Shown here: one piece after another, positions 1-10,203 of the stretch | Layout: every line of letters begins with the position of its first letter | Position numbering within the stretch: position 1 is the stretch's first letter | Origin: Hansfordia pulvinata | Taxonomy: Eukaryota; Ascomycota; Sordariomycetes; Xylariales | Direction of reading: 5' to 3' | Length of the DNA: 64,000 bases | Assembly: GCA_006538405.1 (NCBI GenBank) | Contig: BJKQ01000003.1 | Coordinates: forward strand, 1,674,001 to 1,738,000 | The notes under the pieces: model-generated | The model's input: only the letters and a program-made list of their open reading frames with translations | Databases searched by the model: none | What the model was told of the DNA's origin: nothing | Translations under genes and position numbers: made by a program

Positions 1-2
1 TC

Positions 3-662
3 CCGACCCTGGTCAAGGACCTGGGCTTCGCCGACAACATCGTCGCCCTCCTGCTCACCTCCCCGCCCTACGTCTTCGCCTTCGCCTGGAGCATCTCCCT
101 CAGCTGGCACGCCGACCGCACCCAGCGCCGCTCCCCCTACGCGGGCGCCAGCATGCTGACCGCCATCTGCGCCACGGTCCTCCTCATCGCCGTCCCCGAG
201 CGCCTCCGGTGGGCGCGCTACGCCTTCACCTTTCCCCTGACGGCGGGCATGTTCGGCGTCTACGCGACGACCTACGCCTGGCTGTCGTCCACCATCGTCC
301 TGCCCAGGCCCAAGCGCGCCGCCGCCATCGGCGCCGCCAACCTGCTCGCCAACGTCGCCTCCCTGTACGGCAACTACTTCTGGCTCGACCGGTACGCCCC
401 CTCGTACCGCGTGTCCTGGGCCGTCCTGCTGGCCTTCCAGTGCCTCGGCCTCGGGTGCATCCTCGCCCTGCGCTGCGTCACCACGAGGGACAACCGCCAC
501 CTCGACCGCCTGTGTGCGAGCACCGACGTCGGCACCGACGAGGGCGCCGCGCGCCTGGCCGACATGACCCCGTCGAGCGCAACGCCGTGCTCGGCGGCTT
601 CCGCTACATCACTTAGTGTAGACTTCCTCGGCTGTTTCTTGTTGTTTGGGTTGGTAGATTGA
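3..662 (+). CDS. MFS transporter, allantoate permease-like (3' part, 5' end outside window)
   Basis: Partial gene, open from base 3 and lacking its N-terminal half. The frame encodes the last five or so membrane segments of a major facilitator of the anion:cation symporter (Dal5-like) group. After a hydrophobic TSPPYVFAFAWSISL helix comes a loop HADRTQRRSPY, then helices around ATVLLIAVPERL, YAFTFPLTAGMFGVY and AAAIGAANLLANVASLYGNYFW, and a last helix WAVLLAFQCLGLGCILAL. Family members import small organic anions such as allantoate, nicotinate or vitamins across the plasma membrane; the substrate cannot be told here. The continuous frame runs to a stop at 660-662, but the C-terminal hallmark FRYIT of this family is in the +1 frame and stops at 616 (see findings). 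It is convergent with the IFRD gene. Confidence 0.82.
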   Translation, partial: PTLVKDLGFADNIVALLLTSPPYVFAFAWSISLSWHADRTQRRSPYAGASMLTAICATVLLIAVPERLRWARYAFTFPLTAGMFGVYATTYAWLSSTIVLPRPKRAAAIGAANLLANVASLYGNYFWLDRYAPSYRVSWAVLLAFQCLGLGCILALRCVTTRDNRHLDRLCASTDVGTDEGAARLADMTPSSATPCSAASATSLSVDFLGCFLLFGLVD

Positions 663-1594
663 CTGGCTGTGCGAATCGATACAGGATGTGTTGCTGCATA
701 CCTAAATCAGAAAAAGGTCGTGCCACGTGTGACTACCGTAGCGTCGTTGCCGGTGCTGGAGTGCAGCTCGGTGCAAATGTGTTCGGTGGCTTTGCTCACT
801 AAAGGGTGTGCTCTCAACACCCGAGCCCCCGCAAACCGAATGCCTGGCTGCAACTGACTGCACTCTCTCGCTTGAAACCTCGATGGCTGAGCGATTACAC
901 GAAAAGCCCTGTTACAAGGATCCAGGAGAGGAAGTGGGAGAGTGAATGCCCATCTATCTCGAGGAATGACCAAGCGACTCACCGCTCTTCGAAGACAACC
1001 CTGTGTCTCGGCTTTTTCGAGCGCAGGCGCTGATTCTGCCCTTCTTCTCTCGCTCCTGTATGGACGTCGACTATTTATATAACCCCACGCTGATCGGAAG
1101 TGGGTCCCTACCTAGGTGAGTGGGATAGTTTGCGAGTCAACGGCGGAGAAGGGAGATCGGGCAAACCAAAGAAAAGAGTTGACAAGCTCATTGTTGATGC
1201 CGATGTCGCTCGATTAAACCTGCCCAGACCCTGAACGTGGGCGTGCCGCGCCGTCGATAGGCGGGCGCCTTGAACTGGAACGGGGAACTTGATGTGTCTA
1301 GAAGCTGGCTATGTTGATGTTGCCGAATGCTTATTGTAAATGGAGAAGTCGAGCGACGCGATTTCTTCCTTAATCACAAGACGAAATATAGTATGCTGCT
1401 GCTTGATAATTAACCCTCAGAATCCGTGCTGAACCTCGGGAATTCACATGTGCATGATTATCGCCGGTAGGGAAATCCACGACAGGCTTGTGTTTTGTAA
1501 TGATTCTTAGATTCATGTACGCCGGCTTGGTCCAATTCACCACCAAAGCCCGGGCGCGCGTGACCTAGGCGCTCCTGCGAGGCGGTCAGCATCT
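663..1594. other. Convergent intergenic spacer, no gene seen
   Basis: This stretch lies between two gene 3' ends. It presumably holds both terminators and 3' UTRs. Short ORFs here (up to 91 codons) have no recognisable sequence. A TATTTATATAA element near 1070-1080 has no credible ORF behind it. Confidence 0.5.
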
Positions 1595-2962
1595 TCACCT
1601 GGCCTTCTTCTTTCGCGACGCCCCTTTACTCTTGCGTTGCGGCGTCTCCAAAAGGTCGACATGTGCGTCTTGGAGCATGTCTTTGACATGTGGGTTTCGG
1701 AGAAAGTGCTCCAGCATCGCACTGCCAATCACGGATCTGAGCATCTCCACTCGTGCCAGCAGCGACCATGAGTCCACCGTCACGGCCATGTTGCCCATGC
1801 GGAGCTTTTCTCGATAACCGAGCTCCTCGTCCTCGTTCTCGTCCCTTCCGCCAGTGTGGGGATTGTTGCCTCTCACGGCCGTTGAATAGGCCGGTCCTTT
1901 GCCCCGCTCGATCGAGGTCAGAAGGCTGTTGAAGTTGGCGTGGAGGTCCTTCCGATTCTTCTTCGAGATGGCCTTGGAAGACTCGCGCGCGAGTGCCGTG
2001 ATGCGATCTACCAGCTTCTTGTGGTTGGCTCCCAAGCCCCAAGACTCGCCCGTTTCTTCCGTATGCAACCGCTCGGCTTCGAGAACAAGCCCAATATTGC
2101 GCCCTGCTGCGATTTGTACATCGATGTCGCTGCTGTCGAGCTGTTCCGTGAAAGCGTCCATGGCCTGCTCGCTAATCGTTTCCAGATCGTCAGACTGGCT
2201 GGCCGCAAAGCCCCAAGTCATCAAGGCGGCCTCGACCACCGGCCCGTTGTCGGGAGCTTCGATGCAATTGCCGTCACTCTCAATGATCTCCATAAGGAAG
2301 TCGAGTAGTTCTGCCTCGCCTCCTTCGGCGTTCCCGCCACACATAGTGACAATGCCCAATGCCAGAATAGACTCCACCTTGATGGCTTCCTCATCGGAGT
2401 GCCGGCAGCTGCTCTCCAACAAGCTGTATATGCGCTCGTAAGCTTCTCCGGATATAGGTTGGGTGGAAATGATGGTCATTTTCATGGCCTTGGTGGCCAG
2501 AAGCTTTTCCTCGGACGTCGAGCCTGAGCGAATACTCTTAGTAAGCGCCCCGATGGCACTGTTGAATGAGCTGGAGAGCAGGTCATCCACGTAGTGCTTC
2601 TGCAGCAAGTAGGCGTACGACTTCAAGGCAGAGACCAGAGAGTCTGAGCGCTTCCGCTCTGTGATGACCTCGAGCAGGTCGCGCAACTGCGACTCCCAGT
2701 CCACAGTGCTCACGGCCTCGTCATCTGATGAATGGACCGTGGATGCTGCCTGGCTCATCATCTCAGATCCGTCGCTATCGCTGTCTTCAGCTTCCGAGGC
2801 ATAGCGACTGGGTGCCTTGGAACCGATTCGTGAGGGTGCGGGTGATGCAGCCGGCGACGGAACGGCCGAAGATTTGGCGGATTTGAGCTCGGGTCGGTTA
2901 CGGGACTTTCGGGAAACGGTCTTTCCGCTTTCGAGCAGCGCTTTCTGGCGGAGGTCGTGCAT
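1595..2962 (-). CDS. IFRD-family (interferon-related developmental regulator) protein
   Basis: Intronless, 455 aa. The frame is open to 3022, but the start is placed at the ATG at 2962 because MHDLRQKALLESGKT is a natural N-terminus for the fungal family. The order is a basic, Ser/Ala/Pro-rich N-terminus (about 1-60), an acidic Ser stretch (EDSDSDGSE, about 56-65), then an alpha-helical armadillo-like IFRD domain (about 85-320) starting near WESQLRDLLEVITERKRSD. A C-terminal region follows with SWSLLARVEMLRSVIGSAMLEHFLRNP and a Lys-rich tail. IFRD proteins are linked to transcriptional co-regulation and, in animals and plants, to binding of inactive ribosomes; the role of the fungal member is inferred only from the family. 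It is divergent from the FHA gene across a long spacer. Confidence 0.88.
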   Translation of the reverse strand: MHDLRQKALLESGKTVSRKSRNRPELKSAKSSAVPSPAASPAPSRIGSKAPSRYASEAEDSDSDGSEMMSQAASTVHSSDDEAVSTVDWESQLRDLLEVITERKRSDSLVSALKSYAYLLQKHYVDDLLSSSFNSAIGALTKSIRSGSTSEEKLLATKAMKMTIISTQPISGEAYERIYSLLESSCRHSDEEAIKVESILALGIVTMCGGNAEGGEAELLDFLMEIIESDGNCIEAPDNGPVVEAALMTWGFAASQSDDLETISEQAMDAFTEQLDSSDIDVQIAAGRNIGLVLEAERLHTEETGESWGLGANHKKLVDRITALARESSKAISKKNRKDLHANFNSLLTSIERGKGPAYSTAVRGNNPHTGGRDENEDEELGYREKLRMGNMAVTVDSWSLLARVEMLRSVIGSAMLEHFLRNPHVKDMLQDAHVDLLETPQRKSKGASRKKKAR

Positions 2963-5900
2963 TGTGGCGGTGATCGGGCGATGTTGCGCACACGTGGGCG
3001 AACCTGGGTGTGATGGTGACAAGATCTAATCTGCTGGCACGATCGAATCGAGGTCGTTCTGATGAGACGTTGTCGGTTGAGAGTTGCAAGAGCCACTGAC
3101 GAGTGATCAGGTCTTCGAATGCGTCGTATGAAATAGATGAATATTATAAGAGGCGGCCGACATTTGGGACAAAGGGTGGATTGGAAAGTGGTGTATCACA
3201 ATGCCGCAATCTTGAACGGGCGGCGAGGTCGACAGGGTATTAATGAAAATGTATTGACGTTCCGCTGAACGCAGAAGTAGCGGGTGTGGTTTGTGTGGTG
3301 GAATGATCCAGGTCAGCGGATGTTGAGTCTCGCACGTGCGCCAGCAACCGCCGGTGAAAGGCGTGGTGTCACGAGGGGTGATCAGTAAAGGTAGCGTGTT
3401 GAAAGCCTCGGGGCTGTGAACAGTGGGAGGAAAGGCAGGGCGGATGCGGAGCCGCTGCGAAGATAAGGTAGATGGTTTTCTTTCTTCCTAGGAGGGGCGC
3501 GTGGTGGCGTTTTGTACAGTTGCGGCGCAGGCAGGCGACGACGGGGGAAGCGAAAGAAATTTCAGACCTATTCATGCCCAAGCCAAGTCTGAGGTCACCT
3601 CCTGCAAGAGGCAGGCACGCATCAATCTTGCCGGATTACAAACAGCCCTTCCAGTTAGTGGGAGGGCTTTGGCAGGCACTCATCAAGGTATGATCTACTG
3701 GGATGTACGGGGCCTCCGAGTACTGCTTCTGAACGCCCGGCGGGGACTGAGCGGACCGCGGCCCAAGTCTGTACTTGACTGCCGGGTATTCTCAGATGCC
3801 CAAGTGGGGGGAGGGGTAGGAGCACCCCCTGTTCATTCGGGATCTTTGCGCAGAGGGGAGCCTGATACGTCATCGCCGCGGTCCTCGATCGTTGTACTCG
3901 TACACGAGCAGGCCTGCGTTCCATCCAGTCCGGATCAGGGCTGGCTGCCAGCCACTGCCAGCTGTGGAGGCTATCCGGCGGCCGTGAATCCGGTCTGGCA
4001 CCTAATGTAGGAGGGTAGCACGCGCCCTGTAGCCGGTACGAGTAAAACTGCTGCGGTGACTCAACATCTGGGGTTCGATATCAGTCATGACGGTATATTG
4101 GCGAGGAGTAGGTTAGGTGGTCTTACAGAACCATGTTGGCATAACCCTCGTAAGCCTTAATGGCGGATCGGGCGTGCTCGCCTGGGTGGTCTGGAAAGGA
4201 GTCGTCTGCGTTGAAAGTCTCTCTAGCCATCTTGAAGCGCCGTTCCTGAGGATGCCCGCTCGTACGAGCGTAAGTTTCTATCAACGTTGCTAAGGGGTCC
4301 TTGGAGCGACTGTGCAGCCATGCAGGGCGCACCAGGAGGCATGGGAATGCGACGGGAAGCATCGATATCTGTCTTCAGAAGCGGATCTTGGCTAGCTTGC
4401 CCATGTCGCAGGGTCATATGATGATGATGCCCCTAGAGGCCTCGGCGTTGAAGGGTCGAAGGGTCTGGCCGGTCGTACGAGTATGTCGCACCCGCTGCCC
4501 CAACCCCAACGGCGCCCGGACTCCGCAGCTCCGCACTGGACCGCCACGCACATGCTACAAGGCGATGGCCCACCACCATTTGAGCATTGAGGACTGACGT
4601 CAGCGAGCCGTCTTGTCGTCTGGAGAGCACTCCAAGGCGCACAGCGCCGCCATTCACGCAACTGCCAGCATCTCACATATACAGGCGACGTTCAAGGACA
4701 ATGAGGGTATCGCAAGACCGACCAAAATGACACGCCCGGAGTCACTACCGACCTGCAAGTTCCTGCTTGGCTCTCGCGGGAAAGCTGGCTTCGCTGTTTC
4801 TTATCGGCTCCGGGAGTCACACACGGCGACGTGAGGGGAGTGGACGCGGTGGGGCCCTTGATGGCGTCGCTGAGCCTCCAATGAGCCCGGCTTGCTCTAC
4901 ACCCTCTCTCAACAATAGGCCCGCTCTATCCGCCCGCCTGTCCAGGACTTGGTCCGCGCTCCGCACGTACGGACAGACAACCACGGTACGAGTACTCGTT
5001 ACTCGTACGCAAACATTCCCATTCGCATGAATCGGGCGACGGATGCATGAGCAATCAATGGGAGCTCACGGGGCACCTGGGGCGGGGGTGCGAGTACATG
5101 TACGTGACGCAAACCGGTAGCGCAACCAGGAGACTCGACTCGCTCTCCAATTGCCAACGCACACATGGCCATACGATACAGGGCGCCCAGTGATCCACGC
5201 CCTCCGGCAAGCACTCCAGCTGTCTGCCCGTCCATCTCTCGACTGCTTATACCTATACGCCCACGACCAGAGTCACCAGAAGGCCGTGTACGGCACGTAC
5301 TCGTACGAGTAGCTGTCTGGACCCCACCATGGCACCCGTGGCTGCCATGACGAGGACAGGTTCAAGCTCATAGATACTCCACCTCTCTGCAAGGAGCAGC
5401 GGAGGGGCAGCGGGTGGGCGGGCACGCGGGTAGGCGGGGTTGCCAAGCGGATACCTCGATGTGGAGGCCACTGGACCTTGGCACTTAGGTGCAAGCCGCT
5501 ACGAGTACGGTACTTGACGAGACGCGTCGTTGTCTCTGGCATCCGAGCGAGGCTCGATACGAGTACAGGCAGTCGTTAACTTCATAGCGACCAGTGTATT
5601 AGGTATGGCTTACTGAGCAGTCAGGTACTCGTAAGCCACGTTGAGGCACAAGGTCATTCCGAGGTTCATGGCTCTTCTTCCGTCGGTAAATGCTCGGGGC
5701 ATGTCCAGCGCCGTCCAGGGAATCCGAACCTAGCAAAGCTCACGAAAGTGAGAGGCTGTACCTCATCAGTGCCACAGACTCCCAAAGTACAGATTCACGC
5801 CCATCCAGCCCGCTCAGATCGTCGGGGCACAGCGTGCCGTGAATGGAGGACTGGCCTTGTCCCCTTGCCTATAAGGCTGCTGCTCGCCATAGAGCTGCTG

Positions 5901-7389
5901 GACTGAGACGCTGGTGGGGTTCATGCTATAGGTACATGGACCCCCGGAAGCCGAACGCGAGTGTCATTGTCGGTCACCAGCCCGATCGGAAATGGAGGAC
6001 TGTCCACACACCGGGATGTAGATGTGTGAATCAGTCACATTCAGTCGACCCAATCCTGGCGTCTTGTCGTGCCACGACTTGGCTACATCTACCTCACGGT
6101 ACATACCTACCGGGTTGCCTTCAGCGCCGACCTCATTAGCTGAACCTACCTGGGCTGGTGCCTACGGCAACAGGGCCAAGTGGTGCGGAGCAAGCGGGCG
6201 CCTGATACTCGTAACTCATTCAATGCCCGACCCGACGAGGCGGTTGGGACGTGAGCCCCGTGACTGTCTGTTCTGTGCCACTCCCACTCCTCCCTCTGTT
6301 CACCACTCGGCCGCGCCCCGTAGACCGGTGTTGGACGACTGAACTTCCCCTCGCAAACGATACCTGCCTGCCTAATCTTGACTTGCCTCATTCTCCATTC
6401 CCTTTCACCTGCACGCCTTGCCTGAGGCAATCGTTCCCTTCCATATTCCACCAGCGCACACATGACCTGTTGATCTAACTTAGTCACCAACCTGCATTCT
6501 CCCCTTACATATTGAAGCGCTCTCGTTGTCGTTGCAGGTCACACAAGCAGGGCCATCCCGCCACCTGGTGTCCACTGCCCACCATTCTGCCGCATCTGCC
6601 GCATCTGCCGCCGCCTTGCACCCGACTGCTGCCAGGCCTCCGTTTGCCGCGGCTGCCTTGGCCATCTCTGACTCTGCCCTCTGTGAGGTGAAGTCCCCTA
6701 GGCTACCTTATCTCGGACAGTCGACGTCCTCAAACAGCCGGCGTTTGCTAGGCAGGAGCGCCTGCCCCAGGCAGTCCGCCGCCGCGACTTCCGTCCCAGG
6801 TGGCGCCGTGCTGGCGGACTCGTTCGTCGACCTCCCCCTCCACCCCGGGCGCGCCTGTTCAGCCACTCCCGCCTCACTTCGTCCTTTCCTCCTTCCACCC
6901 TCGCCCAACAGACATATAGCCTCATACAGCGCATACAACGCATCCAGTCTGCCGGTCGCAAGCGTCTCATGCGAGACGCGCATCTTCTACCCTCAACACC
7001 TTGCCTAAAGTTCGGGACTACATCACCGCGTCTCCGAACAACTTCTCGTCACGATCCCCCGGTTTTGGGGCACGGCCACAACGAAGGCCTCCCGAACTTA
7101 AGTACTGGGTAGGTCCTTTTTCCCTTCATCACTTTTTCTTCCCAGGACTCTCCGTCAGAACCATCCGCGTTGCGTTCCATCAAGCCGCCCGTCGTTGAGG
7201 TCGCTCGTCCATCTTCGTCGCCAAGGATCCTCGCCTCCCGCGCACCCATGCGGCTCACATTTTCATCCCACTCTTCCACATCATCTTTCCCTTTGACAGG
7301 CAGGAGCCTCTTACTTGCTCTCCACCTAGATCCCACAACTAAGTCCCTATCCGACCGTCCGATGAACGATCTCCCATCATCTTGCCAAC
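2963..7389. other. 4.4 kb divergent intergenic region
   Basis: This region separates the IFRD and FHA genes, which point away from each other. No gene is convincing. It is rich in the palindromic motif TACGAGTA/TACTCGTA (for example 4987-5009 and 5299-5312). From about 6300 to 7389 it becomes C/T-rich, as expected of a promoter and long 5' leader of the FHA gene. A short minus-strand ORF at 4123-4362 has a protein-like tail and may be a gene remnant (listed separately). Confidence 0.5.
4123..4362 (-). pseudogene. Possible gene remnant or terminal exon
   Basis: The last 60 or so codons of this minus-strand ORF look more protein-like than neighbouring chance ORFs. They include ETYARTSGHPQERRFKMARE and a tail EGYANMVL before a TAA. 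A CACAG acceptor-like sequence lies just before the protein-like part (about 4313). No upstream exon, start context or family was recognised. It could be a chance ORF. Confidence 0.18.
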
Positions 7390-10203
7390 ATGGCCTTGAC
7401 CACAATTCGGCGATTCGATATGGGGATCCCTGTACACCCGGATATAATCCAAACTATCCAGCTGACTAAAGACCAGTTAGCCGAACATTGGGAAAGGCCG
7501 GCTCTAGCCGCCGATCCTGCTGAGCTTTCGATGATGGAACATTCGGTTCAACAAGGTAGAGTACCCAATCTCGTCATCGTCGGGTTCGGGGCTCGCCGTG
7601 TCGTCTCAACGCGTGTCGAGACTGGCTAACGTGTTCTCATCGCAGATGCTATCTTGGTCGTTTTGACCGAGGTCATGGATAATAGCTCGAAGCCAGGACA
7701 ACCCCGCCTCCTGGTCCGCTCGTTAATCCTGACCAAGGAACACCCGGTTGTACCCATCGGCCGGTCATCCAAGACCTCTGCTAAGGGATACAATGCCGCA
7801 CCCGAGAATGCCTACTTTGACAATGCCGTCATGTCGCGTAACCATGCAGAACTCGAGGCAGACTTCAGCACTCTGGTGAGTGTCTTCTGGACAAGTGATG
7901 ACCATCGAGTACCTTCAAGGCTGACTTGCTGCAACCACAGACTGTCTCGGTACGCGATCAGGGTTCCCTTCACGGCACGTTCTACCAATGCCTTGCACGA
8001 CCCGACGCAGAGGTGAAACTGGGGAAGGACGAACGCCGCAAGCTCAAGACCGGTGATCAGCTCCAGTTCGGCGTGCCTATCTTCCGAACTGCGCAGTCTT
8101 TTCCTCCGCTGAAGGTGAAAGTCGAATTGAAGCCAAAGGCGAACGAAGAATCGCAGTGAGTAAAAGTACCCCATCATCCGGCACTCCCTGTACTAACACT
8201 GGCAGGCCACCCGCCAAGAAGTGCACGGGAGAAGCCAAGTCTCGCGGCTTCACAATGTATGATCCGCTTGAGGTTGACGATGACTCTTCTGTTGCCGGCA
8301 CCGACGATCAGGAAGAACACGAGCCACTCACGACAGCATGCGAGCCATCCTCGATCGAAATCAAAGCCCCGCCGGTACCCGCGAATGCCACTGATTCGGC
8401 GAAAGAGATGAACGTTGCCAAATGTGCCTTGGTCGACTTGACTGAAGAGCCGGAAGCACCCGAGAAACCCATCAGCACTGGAAGATTCGGACTCCCAATC
8501 GACATGCAGTGCACCGACGACTCGGACATTGACGGAGAGGACATTTGTGATGGTCTTGATTCGTTATCATACACCTCTGATGCGGGTTTATCATCTGGTG
8601 ATGAATCAGCGGAGTACACATCACGAGAAATGGGTGACCGCTACTCGCTACTTGACGACAATGCCATCTCGCAAACCGGGGCAATCGACGGAGATGAATA
8701 CGACAGCTCTCCGTCTCCATCAGAGATTGTTGAGGAAACCGATGCGGAGACTGATGGCGATATCGATGAGGACCTCAACGATGATACCGACGAAGACCCC
8801 GACGAGGACCTCGATGAGGACCTTGACGAGGATGTTGATGAAAATCCCGGCGAGTCCATGGACAGAGACGGAGGCAACGACGAAGAGACTGGCGGGGAGG
8901 ATGTCATCAAGAAAGTGGCAGCCCCCGCCCCTGGATACACCACTGCCGATGTTGCTGGTAAGATCTACTCCACATTATTTGCTGACGGGATGATGCTGAC
9001 GTCCTTCATAGATATCCTCAATGCCAACCCCGAAAAGGTTACCGGTATCCTCCGAAACCCGAATCGACCCAGGACATCCTCAAGGAAAGATCTCATTCAG
9101 GCACACCTGCGCTGGGAGGCCAGGGAACCACTTTAGCTTATCCTCAAGCAGGCCGCTCCGTTGATCTCGGGTCCTTGATGAACATGGACCCTTACATGTG
9201 TTGGCAGCCCCCACCACCGCCACAACCAATGCAAAGCCGCATACGGCAGGAGTTGGCCTTGAGCAACCCGGGGTGGTCGTGGAACCAGCGATTCGTCTCC
9301 CAATTTCCAAACCGGTCTACTGGCTTTCAGCTTGGCGGTCCAGTGAACCCATCGAGCGTGGCAGCAGCTGACCCGTCGCCGGCGTACCGTGCCGAAGCTC
9401 TTGGGAACAAATCTGGGAAATGGGACTATTTCAAGGCGAGAGAGGAAAACCGAATGCAAGTCCCACCACCCACGTCGGCTATCCGTGAGACCCTGTCCCT
9501 GGGATCCGACTCGCACAAGCAAGGCTTCGAGTATCCCAAGCGTATCAGACTGGATGGCCTTTACCGTGCGCCGTCCATCTCAGAAATGGCCAGCAACCCC
9601 TTCCTGGAACAGCGACCTCAGGTGCCAGACGCACCCACTTGTCGGCCTGGAGACCTCCAATTCCCACTGTCGGCTTCTGATTCCCCAGAGCTGGACATGA
9701 CCAGCGCGGACAAGTTTGCCAGAAGCAAAAGACCCAGGGTTTCGCCTCTTCGCCTCAAGATCCAGGATCTTCTTTGCAACAAGGAGGCGGGAGAAGGCTC
9801 TCAAGGAACGCCAATGGAACGCCATGAAGCTCAGTCACCCGTGGCGACCAAGCGGTCGTTCGACCAAGCCTTCGAAGAGGAGATCGAAGCACCAGATGTT
9901 GGATCAGCAGCTCCGAAGCTTGTCGAAGCGCAGAGTGCCGATTCGCATGGCGTGACCTCGGCCTCGGGTTCTGCTGAACTTGAGGCATCGAAGGAGTCGT
10001 CTGCTGGGGTTGTCAGCCCCACCAAGGCAACGCAAGAGAATGTTGCCCCGCCACAGCCCGTGCAGCCCGTTGACGCGAGTCTCGCTCCGCCTGTTTACCG
10101 CCCGACTAAAAAACGTCGCTTGGCACAGGCCGCAGCCTACATGGCATTTGGTGGTGCCAGTGTGCTTTCAGCATTGATATTGACTGCCCCTTCTCTTTCA
10201 TGA
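7390..10203 (+). CDS. FHA-domain protein with predicted C-terminal membrane tail
   Basis: Exons 7390-7555, 7646-7875, 7941-8155, 8206-8957, then a last coding part to 10203. The intron before 8206 has an exact TACTAAC branch site. Residues about 85-175 form a forkhead-associated phosphothreonine-binding domain, with IGRSS (93-97), SRNHAEL (119-125) and GSLHGTFY (140-147). A long acidic region of Asp/Glu repeats (8740-8890) and a Pro-rich region (WQPPPPPQP) follow. The C-terminus has nuclear-type basic patches (RSKRPR, TKKRRL) directly before a hydrophobic stretch AAYMAFGGASVLSALILTA that could act as a tail anchor. GTAAGA at 8958 with GCTGAC then CATAG at 9011 is a good 54-nt intron, but it leaves the wrong frame for the downstream part, so the structure between 8958 and 9175 is unresolved (see findings). 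Alternatively there are two genes, ending at 9136 and starting at 9178, but no promoter space separates them. Confidence 0.75.
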
